NCBI GenBank assembly: GCA_002726655.1
Contig: PBRP01000074.1
Span: forward strand, 1 to 41,116
Reading direction: 5' to 3'
DNA length: 41,116 bases
Source: Gammaproteobacteria bacterium
Lineage (GTDB): Bacteria; Pseudomonadota; Gammaproteobacteria; Pseudomonadales; Azotimanducaceae
How positions within the stretch are numbered: position 1 is the stretch's first letter; each line of letters begins with the position of its first letter. This document shows, in pieces, positions 32,585-41,116 of the stretch. The notes under the pieces were generated by a model, which was not told the DNA's origin, made no database searches, and saw only the letters and a program-made list of their open reading frames with translations. Made by a program: the position numbers and the translations under genes.

Positions 32585-34213
32585 TCAGGCGGATAATTCG
32601 ACGGCAGTTTCCTCCGCCCAGGTATAGTCGGCCTTGCCGTTGGGAAGCCTGTGTACCTGTGGCACAAAGAACACTTTTCTCGGCAGTTTGAAGCCGGATA
32701 GATGTTTCCTGGTGTCTTCAACCAACGTGGCTTCATCGACCTCCATGCCTTCAACAAAGGAAGCAACAGCAACCACTCTTTGGCCAAACTTATCATCTGG
32801 TAAACCTACCACCAGGCAATCGCGGATCGCCTCGGATCGTTTTATTGCTTCCTCAACCTCTTCAGGAAAAACCTTCTCTCCGGCAGTATTGATGCATTTC
32901 GACCCACGACCCAACAAGATAATACTGCCGTCCGTATCCACCGTCGCATAGTCCCCGGGGAAGCTGTACTGAACACCATCTATTTTACGAAAGGTTGCGG
33001 CGGATTTTACCGGATCCTTAAAGTAACCAAGCGGCACATTTCCAGCTGTTCCTATCATGCCCATCTCACCAGACCCGGGTTTTACCTCTTCATCATTTTC
33101 GTTGAAAACCTTAACGTCCTCTCCCATTTCAAACTTGGCCGTTTGACTGATATCCTCCCGGGTCGCGACCGATGTCCCCATGGAGCCTTCGGTAGACCCC
33201 ATGGCATCAATCAACATCATCTCATGATGATCCAGCAGACCTCTTTTTGTCTCTTCAGACCACATGACACCTGAGGACATCATGGCCAGGACCGAACTGA
33301 TATCATGGGGAGAACCTTCTGCCCTTGCTTTATCAAGCTCTGACAGAAGTGGCCTGGCAAATGCATCACCCACGATTACCAGGAAAGAAACCTGGTTCCG
33401 CTTTACCTCTTGCCATATTCTGGCGGGGTCCAGACCCAGTTCCGAAATGGTGACAACTGCACCTCCCATCATGTGGGGGATCATCGAACCTATCCACATA
33501 CCTGTTCCATGCATCAGCGGGCAGGCTGCAAGGCTGATCAACTGGCTACCCGAAGCGGTCAGGGCGGCACAAGCTGTAGCGATAGCCTCCGGTGTGGCCG
33601 GTGGTTCGTCAAGACCACCAAGAATTGCCCATCCCATAGTCATTCCTGTTGACGACTGACCTTGAGCATACATCACACCCTTCGGCATACCCGTCGTCCC
33701 ACCGGTATAGAGCATATAAATATCTTCCTCACTACGCTCAATCCTCGGCATTGGGTCGGTACTCGCTACCAGGTCCTCATACTCAACATCCGATTCAATG
33801 GCGCCACCAGTGCCATCATCCACTCTGATAAAGCATTTGATATTCGGCAGCTTATGGTGGATTGACTCCACCCTGTCGGCATAGCAGGCCTGATAAACAA
33901 GTGCTTCACAGTCGGCATTGTCCAGCAAGTAGAGGAGCTCTTCTTCCTGATAGCGGTAGTTAACATTAATAGCTACACCACGCATTTTCATCACGCCGAA
34001 TTGAGTTTCCAGGTACTCATTACAGTTATGAAGATAAATTCCAACTTTTGAATCGGGCTTCAGTCCTTGCTGGTCCAGGTATCCGGCGACTCGGGCAGCA
34101 CGGTTCTCATATTCCTGCCAGGAACGGACCGTATCACCGCATATAACGGCTGGCGCGTCCGGTTGCTGGTCAGAAATTTGCTCCCATACGGTTGCAAAAT
34201 GCATTTCAGTCAT
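32585..34213 (-). CDS. AMP-forming acyl-CoA synthetase
   Basis: A 542-residue adenylate-forming ligase. The P-loop YTGGTTGMPKGVMY near residue 170 binds ATP. The A5 motif region is DAMGSTEGSMG, the A7/A8 region includes TDGSIILLGRGSKCINTAGE, and a C-terminal PNGKADYTWAEE carries the catalytic Lys. The enzyme activates a carboxylic acid to the acyl-AMP and then acyl-CoA. The neighbouring acyl-CoA dehydrogenase, kinase and SDRs point to catabolism of an unusual fatty or cyclic acid. The stop lies 86 bases before the next SDR, and the start is 11 bases after the kinase stop, so they form one operon. Confidence 0.92.
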   Translation of the reverse strand: MTEMHFATVWEQISDQQPDAPAVICGDTVRSWQEYENRAARVAGYLDQQGLKPDSKVGIYLHNCNEYLETQFGVMKMRGVAINVNYRYQEEELLYLLDNADCEALVYQACYADRVESIHHKLPNIKCFIRVDDGTGGAIESDVEYEDLVASTDPMPRIERSEEDIYMLYTGGTTGMPKGVMYAQGQSSTGMTMGWAILGGLDEPPATPEAIATACAALTASGSQLISLAACPLMHGTGMWIGSMIPHMMGGAVVTISELGLDPARIWQEVKRNQVSFLVIVGDAFARPLLSELDKARAEGSPHDISSVLAMMSSGVMWSEETKRGLLDHHEMMLIDAMGSTEGSMGTSVATREDISQTAKFEMGEDVKVFNENDEEVKPGSGEMGMIGTAGNVPLGYFKDPVKSAATFRKIDGVQYSFPGDYATVDTDGSIILLGRGSKCINTAGEKVFPEEVEEAIKRSEAIRDCLVVGLPDDKFGQRVVAVASFVEGMEVDEATLVEDTRKHLSGFKLPRKVFFVPQVHRLPNGKADYTWAEETAVELSA

Positions 34214-34224
34214 GGTTATTTCCT

Positions 34225-35634
34225 TTATTTGGCTGTAATGGCAGTCCTCAGACCAGTGTACTTTGGTTGATCAATAGCAACCTGGTTTGCCACGGTGGTT
34301 CTAAGATGAAATTTCAGTGCATCATCGTCTAACGACTGGTTGCCATCGCGCAATTTATGAATCAGGTTCCAGCGAAGATCTTCAAGCCCTTCACTGGAAT
34401 TATAAAATTCCTGCAGCCTCGACAGTTCACCCTCACGGTGCGCAGGACCAAGTGCAAGCTCTCTGATCACAATATCAACCGAGTTAGAGGCAACCCTTGC
34501 CAGAAAATTGGTCCTGCCGCTGGACTCTCCCATCACATCAACACGCAGAAAGTCCCTGACACTGATCAGCAACTCATCGGCACGCGGCATATCCAGGCTT
34601 GAATCCGCAGAAGCCTCTGCTACCAGGTCAACAGCTCCCGGTATCAAGAGATTGACACAGTCAATCTGGCATTCTGACGTCCTTCGCCCAATGGCCGGAC
34701 GTTCAACGGTCTGGTCCGGCCCGACCCTGTATTGCTCGACAAAGCCTAGCGTGCCGACGGCCCACCAGAAAGAGCCAAACACTTCCCAGAACTTGACATG
34801 ATTCGGGTCAACCTTTTTCCCTGATTCATCTTCATAACCCCTGAACATATCTTCATAGGAGCCGAAGCCACCCACTGGCAAGTCACTGCCGAACCGCCAG
34901 GAGTTGCAACACATCCAGGCGAGATCCCGCATCGGGTCACCAATATGCGCAGTTTCCCAATCCAGGATCGCAGTTATCTTCTCACTGGTGATCATGAAAT
35001 TGCCACAACGAAAATCATTGTGAACCAGCGCCAGTTCAAAATCAGTTGGCAGGTTCTCCTTTAGCCAGCGCGCCGCGTAATCAATCATTGGCTGTGGAGT
35101 CTCAAGCAGCTTGTATCGATCCCACATCTGGTCGATAAATGCATCAGGTGAGACCTCACTGAGTACCTTATCCAGTCCTGCCTGCGGTAGGTTTATGCTG
35201 TGAATCTTCGCCAGGATCTGGCCACATTCATATGCCAGCCGGGGACGAATTTCTGCGAACTGGTCCGACCGGACTATTCGAGCGCCAAGGGCTTCACCTT
35301 CAAGCCATTCCATGATGACGGCATCGCCAAGGTCATCTTCGCGGGTCAGAACGTAATAGACCTCAGGTGCCGGGACACCGGCATCACGCGCACACTTCAG
35401 CAGCAGGGCCTCCACCGCTATACCAGGCCGTGTAGGAAGAGGTTCCAGGAATTCCCCTCCGGGTGAGCGGCGCATAGCAAGCAATTGCTCCGCGCCATTA
35501 ACCAGAGCCGTTAGCCTGTAGGTTTCCTGGCTCGCACCACCGGAAAGTCGTTCTACAGAAACAAGCGCCGAGCAACCGTCAATTTCCCGGGTCAGAACCT
35601 GTTCCAGCCTGCGTTCGAACTCGGCCTTCTCCAT
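34225..35634 (-). CDS. APH-type phosphotransferase with C-terminal DUF6285-like domain
   Basis: A 469-residue protein of the aminoglycoside-phosphotransferase (APH) kinase-like superfamily. The catalytic loop is LVHNDFRCGNFM (HxDxxxxN) and the metal site is ILDWETAHIGDP. The first lobe starts SGGASQETYRLTA. The last ~140 residues (DELLISVRDFLRVDV, ALKFHLRTTVAN) resemble the DUF6285 domain. Such kinases are fused to or paired with acyl-CoA dehydrogenases (human ACAD10/11), where phosphorylation of 4-hydroxyacyl-CoA prepares the catabolism of 4-hydroxy acids. The acyl-CoA dehydrogenase here is directly upstream with only three bases between, a close match to that pairing. ATG 35634 is preferred over TTG 35637. 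Confidence 0.88.
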   Translation of the reverse strand: MEKAEFERRLEQVLTREIDGCSALVSVERLSGGASQETYRLTALVNGAEQLLAMRRSPGGEFLEPLPTRPGIAVEALLLKCARDAGVPAPEVYYVLTREDDLGDAVIMEWLEGEALGARIVRSDQFAEIRPRLAYECGQILAKIHSINLPQAGLDKVLSEVSPDAFIDQMWDRYKLLETPQPMIDYAARWLKENLPTDFELALVHNDFRCGNFMITSEKITAILDWETAHIGDPMRDLAWMCCNSWRFGSDLPVGGFGSYEDMFRGYEDESGKKVDPNHVKFWEVFGSFWWAVGTLGFVEQYRVGPDQTVERPAIGRRTSECQIDCVNLLIPGAVDLVAEASADSSLDMPRADELLISVRDFLRVDVMGESSGRTNFLARVASNSVDIVIRELALGPAHREGELSRLQEFYNSSEGLEDLRWNLIHKLRDGNQSLDDDALKFHLRTTVANQVAIDQPKYTGLRTAITAK

Positions 35635-35637
35635 CAA

Positions 35638-36909
35638 CTAGTCATCCTGAACACCCTTGGGTGCCAGCTGCTTCATGTAGCCAAACATATAACCGGCTAT
35701 CCTTCTGATCTGGATTTCTTCCGCACCTTCTGTAATCCGGTAGCGACGATGATGCCTGTAAATATGTTCAAAGGGCTTGTGTCTCGAATAGCCCATACCA
35801 CCGTGGACCTGCATCGCCTGATCCGCTGCCTCACAGCAGAGCCGGTTAGCCTGGTAGTTGCACATGGAAACCTGGGACGATGCCTTCCAGTTCCCGTAGG
35901 TATCCATCTGCCAGGCAGTCTTGTGAATTAGCGCACGCAGCATCTCACACCGTGTCTGCAACTCCGCGAGGGGAAATTGAATAGCCTGGTTGACCGATAA
36001 AGGCCTGCCAAACGGTTTGCGTATGCCCGCATATTCTACGGATTCATCAATACAAAACTGCGCGGCACCTAGGCTGGATGCCGCCTGGCGAATTCTGTTT
36101 TCATTAAAGAAGTGCTGCACAACCTGAAGACCGCGCCCTTCACCGCCAAATATAGCACCGGAATCCACATAGACATCCTTCAGTGAGACCCGACCATGGT
36201 CCGTAGGCATATTGAAGGTCCACAGCATTTCTTCTACCTTGAACCCCTCGGAATTAGTTGGCGTAAGAAATGCGGTGATACCGTTCCCGTCACCCGCTTT
36301 TCCGCTGGTCCTCGCCATCACCATGTCATAGGGCGCCTTATGGATGCCAGTATTCCAGGTCTTGGCGCCGTTTATACGCCAGCCATCACCATCCCGCTCC
36401 GCGGTTGTCTCCATGTGGGTCGCATCCGAGCCGTGGTCTGGCTCAGTAATGCCGAACGCAAAGCCTCGCTTGCCCGAGAGCAGCAATGGAATCCATTCTT
36501 CTTTCTGCACGTCCGTGCCATACGCCAGCATTAGCAACATGCCAACATTGTTGGCGACGATCGAATGCTCGGTTTGCAAATCATTGTGCAGGCCGAGACC
36601 CTTTGCAGCAAAATGCTCACGAATAATTGCCATCCCCAGGTTGGTACCATCCTGGCCCCCATATTCTTTCGGGATTGGGTAGCGATAGTGCCCGGCGTCA
36701 TCGGCGAGCTTTCTCGCTTCCGCGAGCAAGGCTTCCCATTCTTCATTCGGCAGACCACCCCGATCCCAATCGGTGCGTGCATCTTCCCTGCGATGATCAA
36801 AATAGCGAATGTTATCGTTCTTGTTTTCCAGCGGTTTAATTACATCCTCGATAAATTTATCAAGGACTCCCAGATAGTCCTGAATGTCTTTCGGTATATC
36901 AAAGTCCAT
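35638..36909 (-). CDS. Acyl-CoA dehydrogenase (ACAD10/11-like)
   Basis: A 423-residue flavoprotein of the acyl-CoA dehydrogenase family. The FAD/substrate phrases FAFGITEPDHGSDATHMETT and RINGAKTWNTG are present. The catalytic base Glu lies in the C-terminal ITEGAEEIQIRRIAGYM, and VHGGMGYSR is the classic helix start. The position of the catalytic Glu after RYRITEG is like long-chain and ACAD10/11-type enzymes. It oxidises the alpha-beta bond of an acyl-CoA. As first gene of the five-gene operon it has AAGGAAA before its ATG. Its neighbour, the APH-type kinase, supports a role in 4-hydroxyacyl-CoA or related breakdown. Confidence 0.92.
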   Translation of the reverse strand: MDFDIPKDIQDYLGVLDKFIEDVIKPLENKNDNIRYFDHRREDARTDWDRGGLPNEEWEALLAEARKLADDAGHYRYPIPKEYGGQDGTNLGMAIIREHFAAKGLGLHNDLQTEHSIVANNVGMLLMLAYGTDVQKEEWIPLLLSGKRGFAFGITEPDHGSDATHMETTAERDGDGWRINGAKTWNTGIHKAPYDMVMARTSGKAGDGNGITAFLTPTNSEGFKVEEMLWTFNMPTDHGRVSLKDVYVDSGAIFGGEGRGLQVVQHFFNENRIRQAASSLGAAQFCIDESVEYAGIRKPFGRPLSVNQAIQFPLAELQTRCEMLRALIHKTAWQMDTYGNWKASSQVSMCNYQANRLCCEAADQAMQVHGGMGYSRHKPFEHIYRHHRRYRITEGAEEIQIRRIAGYMFGYMKQLAPKGVQDD

Positions 36910-37025
36910 AGTGATTTCCTTATGCCAAGTAATAGTAGTGAAGCGATAATAGCATCATCGGAGAAGATGGCTAGAGGCGGCATTGCCAGGGCATGGAGAC
37001 ACTGGCAGAGCTCAGCTATTGAATT

Positions 37026-37781
37026 TCAGATGAATTCGAATTCAATTTTTCCAAAGGCTCCATAGTCAGCGGAATACAGCCCAGGCTTCGTTGCCATCTG
37101 CAGCGCTCCAAGAGAACCCGTCATCAGGAAGAATCCCGGCTCGATAGTGTAGCCCTGACCAACAACCTGGTTGATCAGCCAGGTGGCGGCGGCAAACTGA
37201 TCCCCCAGGGCTTCCTTTGCTCTTCCCTCATGTAGCAGCTCGCCGTCTCGAAACAGGCTGACCGTAACTTCATTTACTGCCTCTAATTCACTGCCCTGGC
37301 CGACGATATATCCGGCGGCAGCGGAATTAGCTGCGATAAAATCATAAATTGTCATGGCAGCCGGGTCATCGCAGCCTATATCCGCTATCTCTATCATGGG
37401 CAGGCAATATTCCACATACTCCATTAATCCATCAGTGGAGATTTGCTCAGACACTGGTTTTCCAATGCAGAAGCCAATCTCTGTTTCGACGACCGCATGG
37501 GAATAGTTTCCTAGCTCGACAATTGAACCTGCCGTCAGTCGCATGTCTTCAAGCAACACACCACTGACAGGAACATCGATTCCCATGGCTGCCTGTGCTG
37601 CCTTGTTGGTTAGTGCGCCTTTAAATCCTGTAATGGAGGCCTCAAGGCGTTCAACTAACCCCGCCTGCGCTGTGTAAGCGACTGCGTGATCCAACCCCGA
37701 TACCCGGCTCGAACAAACGGGAGCCGGCTTGCCACCAACCCGTGCCTCATACAATAAATCTACCCACTCGTCGTTATTCAT
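37026..37781 (-). CDS. 2-keto-4-pentenoate hydratase-like protein (MhpD family)
   Basis: A 251-residue protein of the fumarylacetoacetase-like hydratase/decarboxylase group. The fold markers are HAVVETEIGFCIGKP (metal-binding E pair), EIADIGCDD with the metal-binding acid, and QFAAATWLINQVVGQGYTIE ahead of the final MTGSLG. Family members hydrate 2-hydroxypenta-2,4-dienoate or decarboxylate oxalocrotonate in meta-cleavage of aromatic rings. ATG 37781 (MNNDEWVDLLYEAR) starts the conserved part; the frame opens 26 codons earlier. It is divergent from the aminotransferase. Two HCCA isomerase-like genes nearby support an aromatic-ring pathway. Confidence 0.85.
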   Translation of the reverse strand: MNNDEWVDLLYEARVGGKPAPVCSSRVSGLDHAVAYTAQAGLVERLEASITGFKGALTNKAAQAAMGIDVPVSGVLLEDMRLTAGSIVELGNYSHAVVETEIGFCIGKPVSEQISTDGLMEYVEYCLPMIEIADIGCDDPAAMTIYDFIAANSAAAGYIVGQGSELEAVNEVTVSLFRDGELLHEGRAKEALGDQFAAATWLINQVVGQGYTIEPGFFLMTGSLGALQMATKPGLYSADYGAFGKIEFEFI

Positions 37782-37945
37782 CCTGTTACTCTTAATTGCT
37801 CTCGGAAATGCCAAAGGGCATACTTCAGCAATAGTATCCTGTTCTGCAGGCCGGTCCAAAACCTCAACAGTCCCCGGGGTAGATCTTGACTTCCGGGGAA
37901 CGGAAAACTCAATAACGCCTCCACCAGACCTTTAGAGAAATCTTC

Positions 37946-39268
37946 ATGAGCAAGCGCCACCAATGGCCGTTTCTTCCGGTCAAAAAACCCATTTCCGTAA
38001 GCCACGCTGAGGGCGCCTACCTCTACCTGGACGATGGCAGCAAGATCCTGGACGCAGCAGGTGGCGCTATTGTCGCCAATATCGGTCACGGGCGACGGGA
38101 GGTTGCCGATGCTATCCACGCAGCAACCCTGAATTGCACCTATGTACTTCCTCCCTGGCAAACCCCGGAGAGGGAGGCGCTGCTGGTTGAGTTGAATGAT
38201 CACTGGCTCCCGGATCACCTTGAACGAATTCATCTCACGTCCAGCGGCTCAGAGGGCAACGAGTCCGCTATAAAGATCGCAATCGAATATCAGGTCGCCA
38301 GGGGAAAGCCGGAGAAAAACACTATCCTCGCGAGAAGTATTTCCTACCATGGCACCACTATAAGCACCGCTGCTGTCTCTGGTCACCAGTCGCGAAAGAG
38401 GGGACTGGAGGGCATCCTGGATGACTACCCAAAAATTGAAACCCCCTACCCCTTACGGTGCCCGTTGGGACGTAATCACCCTGATGCAGCCGACTACTAC
38501 ATTAATGATCTCAAAGAAACCATCGAGAGGATTGGTGCAGACAATATCGCTGCACTCATTGCCGAACCCATCAATGGTTCAAGCGGTGGCGCAATCATGC
38601 CACCTGATAACTACTGGAATCGGGTGCAGGACATACTGCGGGAAAACGACATATTGCTGATCATGGATGAAGTGATGACTGGCTTTGGCCGGCTGGGTGA
38701 AAAATTCGGCTCAGATGCCTATGGAATTAAGCCCGATCTGCTGGTCGCCGGTAAGGGAATGGCGGGAGGCTATGCCCCTATCACCGGCGTCTACAGTACC
38801 GCAGAAATTTCAGATGTAATCGCTGAAGGGGGATTGAGTGTTATGTTCCATACCTTTGCCGGACTGCCACAATCCTGCGCGGCGGCAGCGAAGGTGCTGA
38901 CCATTCTTCGGGAGGAGGAATTACTTGATCGCGTAAGGAGAATCGGCCGCCAGTTGAAGGCACAGCTGGAAGAAAGGTTCGGCCAGCACCCATTGGTAGC
39001 TGAAATTCGTGGCCAGGGCATGCTCATCGGTATTGAAGTAGTGAAAGACAGAGAAACGCTGGAGTGTTTTCCCGAGGAACATCATATTGCCGAGAGCCTG
39101 GTCAGTCACGCTGTGAAAGAGGGCGTATTTTTTTACCCAGGCGGCACCGGTGAGGTGCGGGACATCGTCTGCATCGGGGCACCATTTATCATCGGCGAGC
39201 CGGAGATTGACATGATGGCGAATGCGCTCGGATACGCACTGGACAAAATCCTCGCCGCTAATGGGTAA
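37946..39268 (+). CDS. Class III PLP-dependent aminotransferase
   Basis: A 440-residue fold-type I aminotransferase. The PLP Lys is K270 in [14 protein letters not shown]. The Asp contacting the pyridine nitrogen lies in [15 protein letters not shown], the serine-rich phosphate contact in [16 protein letters not shown], and the end [11 protein letters not shown] closes the family pattern. Relatives act on omega-amino acids, beta-alanine, taurine-like compounds or diamines. No specific donor can be read. GAGA before ATG gives a weak site. It is divergent from the hydratase gene and convergent with an HCCA isomerase-like gene 21 bases away. Confidence 0.9.
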   Translation: MSKRHQWPFLPVKKPISVSHAEGAYLYLDDGSKILDAAGGAIVANIGHGRREVADAIHAATLNCTYVLPPWQTPEREALLVELNDHWLPDHLERIHLTSSGSEGNESAIKIAIEYQVARGKPEKNTILARSISYHGTTISTAAVSGHQSRKRGLEGILDDYPKIETPYPLRCPLGRNHPDAADYYINDLKETIERIGADNIAALIAEPINGSSGGAIMPPDNYWNRVQDILRENDILLIMDEVMTGFGRLGEKFGSDAYGIKPDLLVAGKGMAGGYAPITGVYSTAEISDVIAEGGLSVMFHTFAGLPQSCAAAAKVLTILREEELLDRVRRIGRQLKAQLEERFGQHPLVAEIRGQGMLIGIEVVKDRETLECFPEEHHIAESLVSHAVKEGVFFYPGGTGEVRDIVCIGAPFIIGEPEIDMMANALGYALDKILAANG

Positions 39269-39289
39269 TACCTGCAGTCACATCTGGCA

Positions 39290-39943
39290 CTAGGCAGGCG
39301 GTGATCCGTGACTGCCATTCATGAGCCAGACCAGCAGTGGCAAGTGTTGCCTGCCTTGGAAACACTCACCCTGATAAATGAATGTTGGCGACTCAAGAAT
39401 CCCGAGTTCAAGGATTTCTTCCTGCAACGCCTGCAACTTGGCCCCCTGACCCGTGACACCATCTGTCAGAAACCCCTCGGTCACGACGCCGCATTGCTCA
39501 AGCTTTTTCACAACAATATCCGGCTCCTCGACCAACTCAGGCTCTCGGTACACAGCGGAGAATACCGACTCGATATAGGTGCGAAACATATGTGGATCTG
39601 CCTGCTTTTCGTGCAGCCACATCAACCCAAGGGCAGCATTGGTAGAGTCAATACTTCTGGCGCCCTGCGCTTCTGAAATACCCATGCGTTCACAATTTCT
39701 CTCCAGTTCCCGGCCTGCAAACCGGCGCTTTGCACTTTTTCGTCTCGCCTTGTAGGCGGCAAGTGGATCAACCCCCCTCGCATCGATTGAAGAAACTGAA
39801 GGCACACTCACCACAGGCAACCAGAACGCCTCCAGGGACGTTTCATCCAGAATCTTCCCTATCCCACCCAGGGCCAGATAGGTTGGTAGACTGCCAAAAT
39901 CGACGAACAAAGTAAGCCCACCTTCAGAGAGTAACCGCGACAT
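39290..39943 (-). CDS. HCCA isomerase/DsbA-like thioredoxin-fold protein, short variant
   Basis: A 217-residue DsbA/kappa-GST-type protein. It starts LFVDFGSLPTYLALGG, where the isomerase family has YxDxxSPYAY, and carries a long charged helical insertion and the cis-Pro strand LESPTFIYQGECFQGRQHL. Members isomerise 2-hydroxychromene-2-carboxylate in naphthalene-type degradation using glutathione, or act as disulfide carriers; the Cys pair of DsbA is missing. The active site SLPT differs from the canonical SPY, so activity may differ. It overlaps the next gene by one base (TGATG), so both are coupled. Confidence 0.82.
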   Translation of the reverse strand: MSRLLSEGGLTLFVDFGSLPTYLALGGIGKILDETSLEAFWLPVVSVPSVSSIDARGVDPLAAYKARRKSAKRRFAGRELERNCERMGISEAQGARSIDSTNAALGLMWLHEKQADPHMFRTYIESVFSAVYREPELVEEPDIVVKKLEQCGVVTEGFLTDGVTGQGAKLQALQEEILELGILESPTFIYQGECFQGRQHLPLLVWLMNGSHGSPPA

Positions 39944-40605
39944 CAGACGAGTACCGAATCATTGGCTACGTCCGGAAGTGGCCCTGGCTTATCGGCAAGA
40001 TGCCAGCGGACCCGTGGCAGATGTTCACGCCCAAAGTACATTTCCCCATCAATCACGTAGGTGGGAACACCAAAATAGCCCTTATCAAGAATTTCGTTTT
40101 GCAGCCTATCGTGATACTCCCTTCCCTCTTGATACAGGTAATCAGAAAACCCACCGATATCAGCACCGGCCTCCTGTAAAAGATTAAGGATTACTGATTC
40201 ATCTTCAATATCCAGCTCTCTCTTCCAGAATCGCTCGTAGGTAATGTCGGTATAGTGCTTCAGGACATCGTGATCTTGTTTTTTCGCCCATAACATACCG
40301 ATACCCGCTAGAGAGGAGTCCCATATCTTCTGCGTTCCCCTTAAAGTCAGAGACCGCAGACTGGCATACCGGCGCGCATCCATATAAGCATACTTTACTG
40401 CCAGCCATTGTATCGGACTACGGTGATTTTCGACCACCTTGCCGGCATCGTTTGTTCTGGCCGTACCAAGGAAACTACCTATATTAAGCGTCAGGGGGTA
40501 CCAGTCTATTTCGATCCCGAATTGTTCCTCCAAAGCATAGGTCGGATCCTTTGCGATGAAGGCGTAGGGGCTCTTGTAGTCAATGTATACTTCGAGCTTG
40601 CTCAT
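39943..40605 (-). CDS. 2-hydroxychromene-2-carboxylate isomerase-like protein
   Basis: A 220-residue kappa-class GST/DsbA-like protein with VYIDYKSPYAF, the conserved Ser-Pro-Tyr that marks HCCA isomerases, and the cis-Pro strand GVPTYVIDGEMYFGREHLPRV. It is the canonical member of the pair; the short variant follows. The reaction interconverts 2-hydroxychromene-2-carboxylate and trans-o-hydroxybenzylidenepyruvate with glutathione, within aromatic degradation. ATG 40605 is chosen because the family motif starts there; the frame opens 19 codons earlier, without a clear ribosome binding site. Together with the MhpD-like hydratase, it suggests aromatic ring catabolism. Confidence 0.88.
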   Translation of the reverse strand: MSKLEVYIDYKSPYAFIAKDPTYALEEQFGIEIDWYPLTLNIGSFLGTARTNDAGKVVENHRSPIQWLAVKYAYMDARRYASLRSLTLRGTQKIWDSSLAGIGMLWAKKQDHDVLKHYTDITYERFWKRELDIEDESVILNLLQEAGADIGGFSDYLYQEGREYHDRLQNEILDKGYFGVPTYVIDGEMYFGREHLPRVRWHLADKPGPLPDVANDSVLV

Positions 40606-40761
40606 GCTTTGAACCGTAAATGTTTGAACTACCGATGTTCGAATCTGCCACTTCAACACCAAGTATGTTTTACTTTCACCACCGACTCAATCCGGAACCC
40701 TGATGCAACCGCACAACAACCTCGCGGAGAAACTTACTCGTCTAAATGGGGGTAACGACTA

Positions 40762-41116
40762 GTGGACCCCATTACACAGGGCACTTTGGGTGCAACCCTG
40801 TCAGAGTCATTCAGCGACAGGGACAAGATCAAGGCAGCATCCCTGTTGGGTTGTTTCGCCGGGCTGTCCCCAGACATCGATGTGTTGTTTCAATCTCCAT
40901 CGGATCCCCTGCTCTTCCTCGAGTACCATCGTCAATTTACCCACTCACTGATATTCATCCCTGTGGGTGCGCTGATCTGCGCCGCCCTGTCATGGCCCTA
41001 TGCAAAAAAGCACCTGAGTTTCCGGCAGGCCTACTTCAGTTGTTTGTTGGGTTACGCCACACACGGGCTTTTGGATGCCTGTACGACCTACGGTACGCAG
41101 TTGTTCTGGCCCTTCT
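40762..41116 (+). CDS. DUF457/YdjM-type membrane-bound metal-dependent hydrolase, partial (cut by window end)
   Basis: From GTG 40762 the frame runs open to the last base of the window. The visible 118 residues show the family's HRQFTHSLIF motif and HGLLDACTTYGTQLFWPF, with membrane segments GLSPDID-flanked at the start. DUF457/YdjM-type proteins are inner-membrane proteins with His/Asp residues likely to bind metal and are often linked to LexA-controlled or unknown roles. GGGGG lies 11 bases before the GTG. The 3' end is missing, so length and the last helices cannot be judged. Confidence 0.82.
   Translation, partial: MDPITQGTLGATLSESFSDRDKIKAASLLGCFAGLSPDIDVLFQSPSDPLLFLEYHRQFTHSLIFIPVGALICAALSWPYAKKHLSFRQAYFSCLLGYATHGLLDACTTYGTQLFWPF

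Noticed and set aside
31963-32691. Plus-strand 242-codon frame
   Set aside because: It is the antisense shadow of an SDR and the ligase end; the Pro- and Ser-rich product has no motif.
40408-40755. Plus-strand 115-codon frame
   Set aside because: It is antisense to the HCCA isomerase gene and lacks family features.

Overview
The window looks like a chromosome segment from a marine-type, uncultivated gammaproteobacterium. The evidence is an RpoH sigma-32 gene, a BtuB receptor under a cobalamin riboswitch, a DUF445 (YjiN-type) membrane protein, YggU, a PspB-like protein, and many SDR, acyl-CoA and hotdog-type catabolic genes. Base composition is even and mostly balanced, and I see no phage, transposase, integrase, tRNA, rRNA or CRISPR. 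All taxonomic statements are inference from gene content.

Layout. 1-4040: one very large protein that joins a COG0701-type permease, Cys-pair repeats, FG-GAP/VCBS calcium-type repeats and an ASPIC/UnbV domain. 4076-7841: a cytidylyltransferase-like enzyme, YggU, a GrdB/PrdB-like selenoprotein read through an in-frame UGA, and an Omp85-type outer-membrane protein whose signal peptide lies in another frame. 7892-11319: an SDR behind a hairpin that holds its ribosome binding site, decayed remnants of a CoA-transferase and of a MaoC-like dehydratase, a PspB-like protein, a HAD hydrolase, a zinc-ribbon protein and a double NTF2-like protein. 11372-16000: a long palindromic element, DUF169, rpoH, a Ycf46-like AAA+ ATPase coupled to a Nudix hydrolase, and an internally duplicated hypothetical. 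16028-18263: promoter, B12 riboswitch and btuB. 18561-22702: an SDR, a 14-bp tandem repeat, DUF445, a glyoxalase II-like hydrolase and another SDR. 22843-28114: a rifampin-phosphotransferase/PEP-synthase-like enzyme, an LLM flavin oxidoreductase, and a MarR-ICL/PEPM pair with a readable two-operator promoter. 28130-36909: a long minus-strand run holding a methyltransferase, the group nitrilase-FmdB-C_GCAxxG_C_C selenoprotein, and a fatty-acid-like catabolic set (two SDRs, acyl-CoA ligase, APH-type kinase, acyl-CoA dehydrogenase). 37026-41116: a MhpD-like hydratase, a class III aminotransferase, two HCCA isomerase/DsbA-like proteins and the start of a DUF457 membrane hydrolase.

The most notable result is two independent UGA-interrupted genes, 25 kb apart and on opposite strands. 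In both, the UGA sits exactly where the family carries its redox Cys or Sec. In both, a hairpin with a CGUGR loop begins exactly 17 nt after the UGA, which is the geometry of a bacterial SECIS. Neither gene appears complete if UGA is taken as stop. The organism therefore very probably decodes selenocysteine, although selA, selB, selC and selD are not in this window. The second selenoprotein sits directly upstream of an FmdB-type zinc ribbon and a nitrilase on the same strand, an arrangement that suggests a nitrile/amide-linked redox operon.
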